NCBI GenBank assembly: GCA_024403735.1
Contig: JAKSRG010000010.1
Coordinates: 1 to 64,000, forward strand
Direction: 5' to 3'
Source of the DNA: Clostridia bacterium
Lineage (GTDB): Bacteria > Bacillota > Clostridia > Saccharofermentanales > Saccharofermentanaceae
Length of the DNA: 64,000 nucleotides
Below the pieces are notes generated by a model. It saw only the letters and a list, made by a program, of their open reading frames with translations, was not told the DNA's origin and made no database searches. This document shows positions 46,722-56,256 of this stretch, one piece after another (position 1 is the stretch's first letter; the number at the start of each line of letters is the position of its first letter). The position numbers were made by a program, and so were the translations under genes.

Positions 46722-46979
46722 GTGGATCTAAAAAAAATACAATCACAAACACTAACCCTAGGAATCTGGTCTGCAGTCTTTATGATCCTTCTTCCTCCTG
46801 CTGGCATCTTGACAGGTTTGATGGGGATTATTAAGGCGAAGAAGTATTTTAGAAATGGTGGTCCTAATGAAGGACGCGTTATTACAGGAAAGGTTATGAG
46901 CATCGTATGCATGATCGCAAACATACTCGTTACCGTGATATTCGGAACTTGCATGGCTCTGATGTATTTCCTTGATTGA
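46722..46979 (+). CDS. Small membrane protein, DUF4190-like
   Basis: 85 residues, GTG start at 46722 chosen because AAGGAGG lies at the right distance. Two membrane helices around a basic loop (MGIIKAKKYFRNGG). Co-transcribed with the lipoprotein that follows 21 bp later. Confidence 0.7.
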   Translation: MDLKKIQSQTLTLGIWSAVFMILLPPAGILTGLMGIIKAKKYFRNGGPNEGRVITGKVMSIVCMIANILVTVIFGTCMALMYFLD

Positions 46980-47000
46980 TATAACGATTAGGTGAAGAAG

Positions 47001-48194
47001 ATGAGATTGAGAAATATTGGAATAATGGCAGGCTTGTTATTGGCGAGTGCGGTTGTTTTCGCTGGTTGCTCAACTAATGGAGCACAGGGTAGGGAATGGC
47101 GCAAGATTGCTAAGGATAAGGCTGTCGATTTTGTTTGTGAGAAATATGATTTCGATGAAGATGACTTGAAAATCAAGAATGTTAGGTCTAGGAGAGAGGG
47201 CCATGACGAGTTTTCCATCACATATACTGAGTGTCCTGAGACTTGGGTAACAATGTCATATGAAGGTAAAGAGTTCATCGTTGAAGTTAATGCAGCTGAG
47301 AAGGATGATGATTTATCTAAGGATAATTATCAGCAGGAAGAAATCACTAAGGCTTTGACCGATATCATCAAAGATGAGTCTGATTTGGATATTGAGGATG
47401 TGTGTATCAAGTATTCATATAACGCATATCAGTATCCTAAGTACTTGGTTCATGATAAGTATGACGTGAGTAAGAAGGCTGATAACGAAGAGAAGATTGA
47501 GGCGCTCATGGAAGTATTCAACTATGAGTACGATAAGATCTTAGGTTCACCAAATAAGAATTGCGAAGAGGTATTTATATATATCGCAACAATCGATGAG
47601 GATGCTGATGATATCGAAAGAGATATCGAAAAGTTGTCTGGAATGCTTAAGTTCACTGAACTTGAATTGTTCGAGTTATCGTTTGAAAACAAGAGCATGA
47701 TGAAGGAAGCAGGCGAAGATATTTACGTAGCTTATAGAGCGGAGTATATCGAATACGGATACTACTTGAATGCGGTTGGTCATTTCCATGGCCAGGAAAA
47801 GTACAAGGCTGAACTAAATGTAAAAGAATACGAGAAGTGTGAGATCGGTGAATTCACTTGTATCGTAATCGGATGTGATCCAGATGACGTAAGCATTAAG
47901 GCTAAGGACAATGACAGTAAAATTACCGCAAAATTCGGTAGCGAATACAAGACAGTTTCTGATATGTATGTAGTAGATATGCCTGAAGATGCTCAGCTAT
48001 TTATTTACCTAGACAGTGATGAATACGATAGCGATGTTTCGATTGCTGTAATCTCACCAGATGATGGTAAGAATTGGTCTGAGAAAGACAGAACAGGCGT
48101 TTTGAGCAAGGGCGGATTGCAGTCAGGAAAGAACGACGAGAGGTTTTATGTAACAGCAAAGGATGGACTTAAGTTCTGTTTTGTAAAGAAATGA
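47001..48194 (+). CDS. Lipoprotein, function unknown
   Basis: 397 residues from ATG 47001 (AGGTG 6 bases upstream). Lipobox VFAGCSTN. Acidic, Lys/Glu/Asp-rich, with no repeats or recognised domain. Middle member of a run of small membrane and lipoprotein genes. Confidence 0.72.
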   Translation: MRLRNIGIMAGLLLASAVVFAGCSTNGAQGREWRKIAKDKAVDFVCEKYDFDEDDLKIKNVRSRREGHDEFSITYTECPETWVTMSYEGKEFIVEVNAAEKDDDLSKDNYQQEEITKALTDIIKDESDLDIEDVCIKYSYNAYQYPKYLVHDKYDVSKKADNEEKIEALMEVFNYEYDKILGSPNKNCEEVFIYIATIDEDADDIERDIEKLSGMLKFTELELFELSFENKSMMKEAGEDIYVAYRAEYIEYGYYLNAVGHFHGQEKYKAELNVKEYEKCEIGEFTCIVIGCDPDDVSIKAKDNDSKITAKFGSEYKTVSDMYVVDMPEDAQLFIYLDSDEYDSDVSIAVISPDDGKNWSEKDRTGVLSKGGLQSGKNDERFYVTAKDGLKFCFVKK

Positions 48195-48225
48195 GTAATA
48201 GACTGAGCTAAGGGGGACAAAAAAT

Positions 48226-48537
48226 ATGAGAAAACTAACTAAATCCTTGAAGGTATCAGCCGTGATTACAGGGATAATCGTAGCAATTAATTGGATAATA
48301 TTTGCGATAACATCCAAAGTGCTACTCGGAATAAGTATGGGTGGCGGTGAGATGGAAGGAACTATAGGAATTGGCATTTATCGTCAGATTATATATCCAC
48401 TATCAAATAGCGCAGAAGGAATAAAACCAACAATGACAGTGCATTTTGAACCAATAACAATCATCCTTACACTTGTGGTTATATTCGCTATTTCAATGAT
48501 TGTATTATCACTAAGAGGAAGAGGAGCAAAGAAATGA
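48226..48537 (+). CDS. Small membrane protein
   Basis: 103 residues, membrane helices near 11-33 and 75-94 with a short outside loop. It overlaps the next lipoprotein start by 4 bp, so translation is coupled. Not recognised. Confidence 0.7.
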   Translation: MRKLTKSLKVSAVITGIIVAINWIIFAITSKVLLGISMGGGEMEGTIGIGIYRQIIYPLSNSAEGIKPTMTVHFEPITIILTLVVIFAISMIVLSLRGRGAKK

Positions 48538-49007
48538 ACATTAAGAAAATAGCAGGTGCATTAATTCTTGTATATGCATTCGCCGCGTTCACAGGATGTA
48601 TGGCTAAGCCAGTTAAGACTATTGAGACTTATAAAGATAATTACGTGGTAGAGCACTTTTTCGAGGAGTTCGAAGGCGTTACTGGTGGCGAGTATGAAGT
48701 AGAAACAATTACTTGGGAACGAAGCGGAATTCAGACTTCATTTGATCAGATTGGTCCAACAGAGCCGCTATACAGAGGCTATATGTACCTCGATGAGAAG
48801 AAAATCCCAGAATTTATCAGAGAATATGAATGGGTAGCGACGAATAATAAACCTAAGGTTAAGGAACTAGATATTGGAACACTCGAGGGAATTACATGGT
48901 ACGAGTGCAAGAAGTTCGAGCAGGATATCAATAACGGTTCAATCTCAATATCTGCCATGTACTATGACAAAGATAGCACTATCTATTTTGAATTTCGAGA
49001 TATTTAA
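48534..49007 (+). CDS. Small lipoprotein
   Basis: 157 residues, lipobox FTGCMAK. The rest is soluble and aromatic-rich (YEVETITWERSGIQ). Coupled to the membrane protein before it. Function unknown. Confidence 0.72.
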   Translation: MNIKKIAGALILVYAFAAFTGCMAKPVKTIETYKDNYVVEHFFEEFEGVTGGEYEVETITWERSGIQTSFDQIGPTEPLYRGYMYLDEKKIPEFIREYEWVATNNKPKVKELDIGTLEGITWYECKKFEQDINNGSISISAMYYDKDSTIYFEFRDI

Positions 49008-49097
49008 TCTTGTATAGGTGGGATATAATAGAATCAAGGATAATGTAGCAGGAGTTCTTAGGGAGGCTAAGACGAACCTAGGCTACCGGTATGTATT

Positions 49098-49439
49098 ATG
49101 GAGAATAACAATAACGTAGTATTAACACCAGCTGGTAATGATAAGAAGTATATTGATGAGCTCGCAATGCAGCTTATGAGATGGGGAATTATGTCAACAG
49201 CATTTGCAGCTGTATGGCCAATCGCATTTCTTGGCATCATCTTCTCATTCAAGGCAAAGAAGTTTAAGCAAGAGTTCATTGCACTTGAAGGCCGAACATA
49301 CAATTGCGCTAAGGTTGGCGACGTTTGTGGAAAAGTTGGATTTATCATGGGTATCGTAATGACATGTTTTGCAGCAATTTATATCTTGTTCATGATTATC
49401 TATTTCGTTATGTTCGGTGTTTTGATTTATAACAGCTAA
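49098..49439 (+). CDS. Small membrane protein, DUF4190-like
   Basis: 113 residues with two membrane helices (about 30-50 and 85-110) and the intervening FSFKAKKFKQEF basic loop shared with the other two members of this type nearby. Ends at a strong terminator. Confidence 0.72.
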   Translation: MENNNNVVLTPAGNDKKYIDELAMQLMRWGIMSTAFAAVWPIAFLGIIFSFKAKKFKQEFIALEGRTYNCAKVGDVCGKVGFIMGIVMTCFAAIYILFMIIYFVMFGVLIYNS

Positions 49440-49464
49440 GCGTTAAAAAAAGAAGTCAAATGTG

Positions 49465-49501
49465 TGACCTGCTCGAAAACGTTTTCGAGCGGGTCATTTT
49501 T
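49465..49501 (+). terminator. Terminator formed by two GTTTTCGA motifs head to head
   Basis: TCGAAAAC (49473-49480) and GTTTTCGA (49481-49488) abut as a perfect 16-bp palindrome; flanking TGACC and GGTCA extend the stem to 16 pairs (one T-G). Five T follow. Confidence 0.9.
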
Positions 49502-49617
49502 GTGCTTATAAATACAAAAAATGTATCGAAAACGCCCATAAACACGCGTTTTGGTTGAGTTTTGCGCTTTAGTATGGTAAAACATGAAAGTATTTTTATT
49601 ATGAGTAGGAGTTTATT

Positions 49618-51165
49618 ATGGACAAAATAATTGCTTTTATACTCTATTTCGTGGTTGTTCTTGCTATCGGTATTTATTTCTTCCTTAAGAGTAAGGGCGG
49701 CGATGAGAAGGAGTATTTCCTCGGTGGACGTGGTATGGGTCCATTCGTAACAGCTATGAGTGCCCAGGCATCAGATATGAGTGGTTGGCTCTTGATGGGT
49801 TTCCCAGGATCAATCTTCGCATTTGGTATGGGTCAGGTATGGATTGGTATCGGTCTTGCACTCGGTACAGCAGCTAACTGGATCTTCGTTGCAACAAGAC
49901 TTCGTAAGTTCTCAAAGGCAGCTAACGATTCAATCACACTTCCTCAGTATCTTACAAATAGATTTGCTAGTAAGAGTTCAGCTCTTAAGGTAGTATGCGC
50001 TATCATCTTCCTTATCAGCTTTACAGTATATGTTGCATCAGCATTTAACGCTGGTACAGCAGTATTCGCATCAGTACTCCCTTGGTTCAACGATCATCAG
50101 CAGCTCGCTATGATTATCTTCGCAGTACTCATCCTTGTATACACATTCCTTGGTGGTTACAAGGCTGTATGCTGGACAGACTTCTTCCAGGGCATCATGA
50201 TGCTCATCGCGCTCCTTGCAGTACCTATCGTTATGAAGGCTACAGGAGACATCGATGTTTCTAAGTACGAAGCTTATGCTGATGGTATCTCAGCATTTGG
50301 TACAAACCCATTTGCTGCTTCATGGCAGGAGATTGTTACAGGTCTTGGTTGGGGTCTTGGTTACTTCGGTATGCCACATATCCTCGTAAGATTTATGGCT
50401 ATTAAGAAGGCTTCAATGATTAAGAAGTCAGCTACAGTTGCTATTATTTGGGTTATCCTCACACTCGGCGCTGCTGTAGTAATCGCTTACCTCGGTAGAA
50501 CTTATGTATTTAACGATGGAACTTCACTTGCTGAACTCCTTCTCCCAGATGATCGCAAGAGAATCTTTATTGAGATCGTAGTTCGCATCTTCCCAGGTTT
50601 CCTCGCTGGAATTCTTCTTTCTGCTATCATTGCTGCTGCAATGTCAACAGCTGACTCACAGCTCCTCGTTGCTTCTTCAGCATTTACAAGTGATATCTAT
50701 AAGCCACTTCTCCGTAAGGACAAGGCTTCTGAGAAGGAAATGCTCTGGGTTGGTCGTATCGTAGTATTAGTCGTAGCTATCGTAGCTTTCTTCATCGCTC
50801 GTCAGGGTCTTGATAACAGCGCTTCATGGGCAGCTGATATCATGAACATGGTAGAGAATGCATGGGGCTTGTTTGGTGCTTCATTCGGACCAGTTGTTAT
50901 CCTTTCACTCTTCTGGAAGAGATTTAACTATGCTGGTGCTGTTGCAGGTATCATCGGTGGTGCAGTAGCAGATATCGCTTACTTGCTCCTCTTCACAAGC
51001 ACAATCTCAACACCAATCGTTACAGATACAGGTGTATATGAGATCGTTCCTGGCTTTATCGTTGGTCTCATCGTAGCAGTTGTTGTTACACTTGCTACAC
51101 CAGCTCCTTCAGCTGAGGTTTTGAAGATTTACGATACAGCAGTTGACTCTAAGATTGATGACTAA
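49618..51165 (+). CDS. putP: Sodium/proline symporter
   Basis: 515 residues, about 13 membrane helices, SSS family. PutP-type stretches are SAQASDMSGWLLMGFPG, the loop DDRKRIFIEIV and AAAMSTADSQLLVASSAF. Single-gene unit with its own terminator. Confidence 0.93.
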   Translation: MDKIIAFILYFVVVLAIGIYFFLKSKGGDEKEYFLGGRGMGPFVTAMSAQASDMSGWLLMGFPGSIFAFGMGQVWIGIGLALGTAANWIFVATRLRKFSKAANDSITLPQYLTNRFASKSSALKVVCAIIFLISFTVYVASAFNAGTAVFASVLPWFNDHQQLAMIIFAVLILVYTFLGGYKAVCWTDFFQGIMMLIALLAVPIVMKATGDIDVSKYEAYADGISAFGTNPFAASWQEIVTGLGWGLGYFGMPHILVRFMAIKKASMIKKSATVAIIWVILTLGAAVVIAYLGRTYVFNDGTSLAELLLPDDRKRIFIEIVVRIFPGFLAGILLSAIIAAAMSTADSQLLVASSAFTSDIYKPLLRKDKASEKEMLWVGRIVVLVVAIVAFFIARQGLDNSASWAADIMNMVENAWGLFGASFGPVVILSLFWKRFNYAGAVAGIIGGAVADIAYLLLFTSTISTPIVTDTGVYEIVPGFIVGLIVAVVVTLATPAPSAEVLKIYDTAVDSKIDD

Positions 51166-51192
51166 TCTTTAAGTTAGATTTGATGTTTATGA

Positions 51193-51228
51193 AATGGTCT
51201 GTGGTCCGTTGGGCCGCAGGCCATTTTT
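51193..51228 (+). terminator. Terminator after putP
   Basis: AATGGTCTGTGGTCC pairs with GGCCGCAGGCCATT, then five T. Confidence 0.88.
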
Positions 51229-51264
51229 GTTTGGGCATTTGTAGATTTGTGTAATTTGAGAGTG

Positions 51265-51604
51265 AATTCAGACTATTCATCGTTTTTTAGAAATCGTCTG
51301 ATTTTTTTGGTGGCGTGATTTATAAGATTTCAGATTATTTGTGAAAATATAGATTTTGACTGAATTTATAGTGAATGTGATTCTTGATTGTTCAGACTAT
51401 TCAAACAGATTAAAAATAAATCTGAAATTCTGTCGTGAGTAATTCAGATTGTTTTTTAATATGAAAGATTTATCTGAATTGATAATGAATCGAGTGTTGA
51501 AAAATTCAGATTTATAATGGATGTTTTGAAATAATATGAATTTTGGAGTTGGTGTTCGGAACCGATTTCAGATAATTCTCGAGTTTTGGTCTATAGTCTG
51601 AATT
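51265..51604. repeat. Helically phased alternating TTCAGA/TCTGAA array (12 sites)
   Basis: F51267, R51297, F51329, R51359, F51391, R51421, F51443, R51473, F51505, R51535, F51567, R51597. Steps are 30, 32, 30, 32, 30, 22, 30, 32, 30, 32, 30. The rule is the one seen at 32.3 kb, again with a single 22-bp R-to-F step. Spacers differ between the two arrays. No gene lies between 51166 and 51832. Confidence 0.9.
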
Positions 51605-51669
51605 TACGAACAAGGCGCTTTAATCCTAATGGGTGAGGTATGGGTAATTTGATTGTCTGAGATGGAATT

Positions 51670-51754
51670 GAACTTAAATTTTAAAAACAAAGGATAAGTT
51701 CAATGTGGGGCTGGAAGTTCAGTCTATCGCGTGTTTTCGATATAGTCAGAACTT
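51670..51754. repeat. GAACTT/AAGTTC inverted words with GTTTTCGA in the loop
   Basis: GAACTT at 51670, AAGTTC at 51696 and 51715, GAACTT at 51749. The last pair encloses CGTGTTTTCGAT, the same loop core as the AGTACT hairpins at 11.8 kb. Confidence 0.65.
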
Positions 51755-51832
51755 AATTTGCATAATATGTGAGAATAGAAACAGATTTGTAGTGTAGAAT
51801 TAGGACGTAAAGGAAGAAACATAGGATGAAAA

Positions 51833-52363
51833 ATGGCGATGAGCCACGGGTGTTATATGCGTGAGAAAGAAATAGAAATAGGCTGGGTTGTCAGAATGAT
51901 ATTCATCGTAATTGGTGCGGTAATGTTTATGATCGCGCTGCTCGCTAGATCGTTCCTTATGCCAATCAATGATTATTTTATTGGACCAAAGATTGAGCGC
52001 TGTAAGGGCATCGTTGTTGACGTTAATAAGTATAAGTATGGTGGAAATCAATCAGTTACCGCTCCTCCTGGTACAGCGATGAGTTGTGATATCTGGTACA
52101 CAGTGGATGTAGATGGGGATGAAACTGAATTTCTTAGTCACGACATAAATCTATATGACCATATAAATGTTAATAGTGAGGTTAATCTATTCAGATACGA
52201 GGGTAAGTATGCACTTACTAAAGATGAGTTGTTAACACCAGATGCTCAGAAAATTGCATTGAATTACATAACGGGTATTGGCGCAGCGATTGCTATTCTT
52301 GCAATAATCCCGTGGGGAAAAGAAAGTCATAATGAAGTAAATAATACTGATATATGGGTTTAA
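51833..52363 (+). CDS. Membrane protein, DUF3592-like
   Basis: 176 residues. One N-terminal helix (MIFIVIGAVMFMIALLARSF), a beta-rich middle (CKGIVVDVNKYKYGG, YTVDVDGDETEF), and a C-terminal helix. This two-helix layout resembles DUF3592 proteins. The ATG at 51857 is an alternative start. Function unknown. Confidence 0.65.
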   Translation: MAMSHGCYMREKEIEIGWVVRMIFIVIGAVMFMIALLARSFLMPINDYFIGPKIERCKGIVVDVNKYKYGGNQSVTAPPGTAMSCDIWYTVDVDGDETEFLSHDINLYDHINVNSEVNLFRYEGKYALTKDELLTPDAQKIALNYITGIGAAIAILAIIPWGKESHNEVNNTDIWV

Positions 52364-52368
52364 TTGAG

Positions 52369-52401
52369 CCGCTAAGTTTCTTATGGAACTTGGCGGTTTT
52401 T
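52369..52401 (+). terminator. Terminator
   Basis: CCGCTAAGTT pairs with AACTTGGCGG, then five T. A TCGAAAAC motif follows at 52408, flanked by AAGTG and CACTT. Confidence 0.8.
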
Positions 52402-52520
52402 AAGTGCTCGAAAACACTTTGCGTCAAGAGAAGATGGGACCCGTAAGTTCAAGGCCACGCAAACTGAAATTACAGCCAAACAAAAACAGCTGGCCTCGCA
52501 GGAGACGCAGCTGCTTAGAA

Positions 52521-53627
52521 TTACCATCCGATTGTCATATCTGTGATCTGGCCATTCGTGATAACTACAGGAGAGAGAGTTCCGTAGCAGGATGACCAAT
52601 CGTTGTACTTGGAATTGAATGTTCCCATATATTCGTCGTCGGTCATGCACTGATAGTAGAATGACTTGAGGACGTTGTTGTCGCCTTCGTTAGGTAGTAG
52701 GGTGAGGTCGTCGGACTTGCCATAGAGACTTAGGAATTTGTCTGAGATAGCACAATCTTCTGCGACGCTTAGTACCACGTAACGTGACTTGTATGTAACG
52801 ACTGTCTCATTGGTGTTCTTGAGGATACATGTGCCGTCGTCTAGATGATCGAAGTAGATATCGTCGTCGAACATTGTCATTGCTTTGCCGTATTCGTAAG
52901 TTCCGCTAACAACTAAAGTTCCCTTGTATGGGAGGACAACAGGGTCGCCGTTGATATCGATAATTGTATTGGCGTGGTCGAGACCGTCATATTCAGTAAC
53001 AGGGATGAGTACTGGCTCAGCAATCTCGGCGAAGAACTTAGTTCCATCCATTGATACGCCGAAAATCTTTCCGTAATAAGTTCCGTCTGGCACGTTAGTT
53101 GTAAAGCCATAATCTTCTGCGTCTGTGTATCCAGAATAGAACATAACTGGCATTGATGTGAGTTCGTCTTTGCTAAAACTCATAAGAGAATCAGTAACTT
53201 GTGTACCCACGTTAACAGCGCCGTCTGCGAGGAAATATTCTGTATATGTGCTGCTGTCAACAGGCGCTGCGAGTAGTGTCCAGTCTGAGTCGCCTACTGG
53301 GTAAGTGTTGCAGAATAGATACTTCATCTCAGTGTCTGGATTAGCCTCTTCGATTACATCGATGTACTCGAGGTATGCGTTATATGCGAATTCGTTGGCA
53401 CCGCCCGCGCCGTAATCGAAAACACCCTCCTGGCTAGGAGCTTCAGTAGTCTCTTCGAGTGTGATAGAAGTCTCATTAGAAGCTGCAGTTGTGGCCTTAG
53501 TAGTGTCTATTACTTTGTTAACGTCTCCGCTAGGTAAAGTGTCGTTGTCCTGGCTATCGCATGCAGCAAATGTCGCAACAGACATTGAAAGAACTAACAA
53601 GAGTGCTGCAAATTTCTGGAATTTCAT
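52521..53627 (-). CDS. Lipoprotein, paralogue of the next gene
   Basis: 368 residues. Lipobox TFAACDSQ, Thr/Ala linker, then a domain about 300 residues long. The C-terminal third (LYGKSDDLT, NDWSSCYGTLSPVVI) matches its neighbour (LYGSSDDTY, GDWREAYAILEPVVV) closely, so the pair arose by duplication. No known family recognised. Confidence 0.8.
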   Translation of the reverse strand: MKFQKFAALLLVLSMSVATFAACDSQDNDTLPSGDVNKVIDTTKATTAASNETSITLEETTEAPSQEGVFDYGAGGANEFAYNAYLEYIDVIEEANPDTEMKYLFCNTYPVGDSDWTLLAAPVDSSTYTEYFLADGAVNVGTQVTDSLMSFSKDELTSMPVMFYSGYTDAEDYGFTTNVPDGTYYGKIFGVSMDGTKFFAEIAEPVLIPVTEYDGLDHANTIIDINGDPVVLPYKGTLVVSGTYEYGKAMTMFDDDIYFDHLDDGTCILKNTNETVVTYKSRYVVLSVAEDCAISDKFLSLYGKSDDLTLLPNEGDNNVLKSFYYQCMTDDEYMGTFNSKYNDWSSCYGTLSPVVITNGQITDMTIGW

Positions 53628-53730
53628 AGAGTTTGCTCCTTAAATATTCATATATAACCTGATACCCTTTGCTAATCCATAATAACATAGTTTTGAGAAA
53701 TCAATTTGTGGCAAATAAAACTGCTGACAA

Positions 53731-53768
53731 AAAAGTTGTCTCAAACGAGTTAATTTGAGACAACTTCT
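53731..53768 (-). terminator. Terminator of the 53834-54946 lipoprotein gene
   Basis: On the minus strand AAGTTGTCTCAAA pairs with TTTGAGACAACTT and runs into TTTTTTG. It resembles the tRNA-Cys terminator at 32.77 kb. Confidence 0.85.
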
Positions 53769-53833
53769 GTGATTTGTTTTAAGTTACTGCTCACCGAAAT
53801 AGGTGGCAGGGTGTTTTCCAGCGCGGCGAGGGA

Positions 53834-54946
53834 TTATCTCCAACCGAGGTGAACGGATGTGATAGTGTTGTTCTCAACAACTACTGGCTCGAGAATTGCG
53901 TAAGCCTCGCGCCAATCACCGATCTGGTAGTAGAATGAGCCAGCCTTGTTATCATCTGTGTATGCAGCGTAGTAACATGAATTGATGAATGAATCTGGTT
54001 CGTAAGTATCGTCGCTAGAACCGTAGAGTGATACGTAATTGTCGTAGATATCACAATCTGGCGCGATATCAACAATAGTTACCTTGTCGTTGTAGTGAAG
54101 GATGTAGTCACTAGAAGTCATAAGAACGTAATTACCGTCCTCGAGTTCAGAGAACCAAACGTCGTCGTTGAACATAAGGTTTGTTCCATCGTAATCATCT
54201 GATACAACAATTTCTTCGTCACCAACTGTGAAGACGTCGCCAGCCTTGATTGAATTATATTCATCAGCTGAGATGATGATTGGAGTGCCAAGTGATACGA
54301 GCATCTTTGTTCCATCGAGAGAGAAGCCCCAAACAGAGCCGTAATATGTGCCATTATCAATCTTGTCTACAAATTCGTAGCCCCAAACTTCCATGAATAC
54401 AGGGAGCTTCTTGATTGTCTCGTAGTCGAAAGCAGGATCTGCATAAGCTGGTGTGCCGAGTGATACGAGTTCGCCGTTTTTGCAGTTGAACTCTTCAGGC
54501 TCTGATGCACCAGTCTTGAGTACAACAAGTGATGTCCATGAATCGTTGCCGTATTCATTAGCATCGGCATAGCAGTAGAGTGCGTCTGGGTCTTCAGCGT
54601 TGATCTCATCAATCTTTTCCTGATACTTCTCGAAAACATATTCTTCTTTTGAAGCATATCCGTCTGGAAGAGTGAATTCGATAACCTCTGTCTCTTCAGT
54701 AGTTTCCTCTGTTGTTTCTTCAGTAGTCTCCTCAGTTTCTTCTGTTTCTTCAGTTGTCTCGTTGGCTTCGATATCAGCGATAATTGATTCTGTTATCTCA
54801 TTATGCTCGTCAACTTCTTCCTGAGAAACCTTCTCCTTCTTGTCTTTCTTGCTTTTCTTTGATGAGCTGTCGTCGCAGCCAGCCATCATTGCGAGTGCCA
54901 TGCAGAAAGTGAGCATGATGGCAGTGATTTTTGTGAATTTCTTCAT
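53834..54946 (-). CDS. Lipoprotein with Thr/Glu repeat linker
   Basis: 370 residues. Lipobox MMAGCDDS, a Lys-rich patch (SSSKKSKKDKKEK), a TEETTEETTEE-type linker (about residues 60-90), and a folded domain shared with the gene at 52521. Likely surface-exposed. Function unknown. Confidence 0.8.
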   Translation of the reverse strand: MKKFTKITAIMLTFCMALAMMAGCDDSSSKKSKKDKKEKVSQEEVDEHNEITESIIADIEANETTEETEETEETTEETTEETTEETEVIEFTLPDGYASKEEYVFEKYQEKIDEINAEDPDALYCYADANEYGNDSWTSLVVLKTGASEPEEFNCKNGELVSLGTPAYADPAFDYETIKKLPVFMEVWGYEFVDKIDNGTYYGSVWGFSLDGTKMLVSLGTPIIISADEYNSIKAGDVFTVGDEEIVVSDDYDGTNLMFNDDVWFSELEDGNYVLMTSSDYILHYNDKVTIVDIAPDCDIYDNYVSLYGSSDDTYEPDSFINSCYYAAYTDDNKAGSFYYQIGDWREAYAILEPVVVENNTITSVHLGWR

Positions 54947-55157
54947 AAAAATTCCTTCTTCCTTGCGTTTGTTACGCTTTTATATATGTGACGAACTATC
55001 CCTTTAATTAATATTTGTCGGTCACATATTTAAAGACGATATTATTATACGTGTTGTTGCATATAATGCTATAAAATACTGCTTTTTTAACATAACCGAG
55101 CAAATATTCTAGTAATGTAGTAAAATTTATTAGTTAAGAGTTAATTTGGAGGTCTTT

Positions 55158-56159
55158 ATGGAAGACAATATTAAGAAAGTGTTAGCTAAATACGATGAAC
55201 TCGCTCAGCTTGTTCTCGACCAGAAGATGGATGAACTTGAAGATAAGATGCAGGAAATCCCTGAAGATAGTGATGAACTCTCATACGAAGCTTATTTGCA
55301 GAGCTTGGTAATGGAAGAGACAAATGCTCAGACAGCCCTTATGGAGGATCAGGAAGATGAGCTCCTCGATGGTATGTCAATGCGTGATTATTTCGTTGGT
55401 TTGAGTGTGGATGAGCTCCTCGAGATTATGGAGTATTGTGCTGTAACACTCGATAGAGGTATGCCAGCATCCCTCATCGATGCACTTATCGAGAAGGCAG
55501 AGATTAGTGATGACACATACTACAAGCTTATTAATTTCTCTAAGTCAACAATTGAGAATGCTGCTTGGATTGAAGATGAACTTAAGGATGAAGATGCTAT
55601 CTTCGAGATTGAGTTTACTAAGGTTAAGTCTTGCCTTGATCTCCTCACAAGACTTCACGATGGAAGTCTCGTAGTAGCTTGTATTGATAGATTTTTGAGC
55701 TATCCACAGACAAGAGATTTTGTTGCTGATTCAATCGCTGATTATGTTCAGGCTTTCTCAGCTATCTCTGTTCCATACATTATCGAACAGCTCAAGAAGA
55801 ATGAAGAGTCAGGCCTCGAAGGACCATTCGAAGATTTGGTTATTATCCTTTCTAGAATTGGTACTGCTGAGCCATCTGAAGATATTTACTTGGCACTCAA
55901 GCATGCATTCAGATATATGAAGAACAAGGTTTATGCTGTTATCTGTATCGCTGATTACGGCGATGGCAGAGCAATCCCAATGCTCAAGGGATATGTAAAC
56001 CGCAACAAGGATACAATCGAGAGAGACTTGTTCTACGAGATTATGTCTGCTGTTCAGAACCTTGGCGGTGATATTTCTGATATCGAGGATCCATTTGGTG
56101 ATTTTGATAAGAAGAAGAATATGCCAGGTGCTGCGCCAACAAATTATAGAAAAGACTAA
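55158..56159 (+). CDS. Acidic helical protein, possibly HEAT-like
   Basis: 333 residues from ATG 55158 (TTTGGAGG upstream). All-helical and very acidic. The last third (AIPMLKGYVNRNKDTIERDLFYEIMSAV) reads like helical repeats. No signal peptide or membrane helix. Not recognised beyond this. Confidence 0.72.
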   Translation: MEDNIKKVLAKYDELAQLVLDQKMDELEDKMQEIPEDSDELSYEAYLQSLVMEETNAQTALMEDQEDELLDGMSMRDYFVGLSVDELLEIMEYCAVTLDRGMPASLIDALIEKAEISDDTYYKLINFSKSTIENAAWIEDELKDEDAIFEIEFTKVKSCLDLLTRLHDGSLVVACIDRFLSYPQTRDFVADSIADYVQAFSAISVPYIIEQLKKNEESGLEGPFEDLVIILSRIGTAEPSEDIYLALKHAFRYMKNKVYAVICIADYGDGRAIPMLKGYVNRNKDTIERDLFYEIMSAVQNLGGDISDIEDPFGDFDKKKNMPGAAPTNYRKD

Positions 56160-56256
56160 TTGAGATAGGGTTATTGATTAGTCTTGACCTGCAGGGTGTT
56201 TTCGAGTGGGTCACAAAAATATTAGGTTAATACGTATTTTGTAGAAGGAGGGGCAC

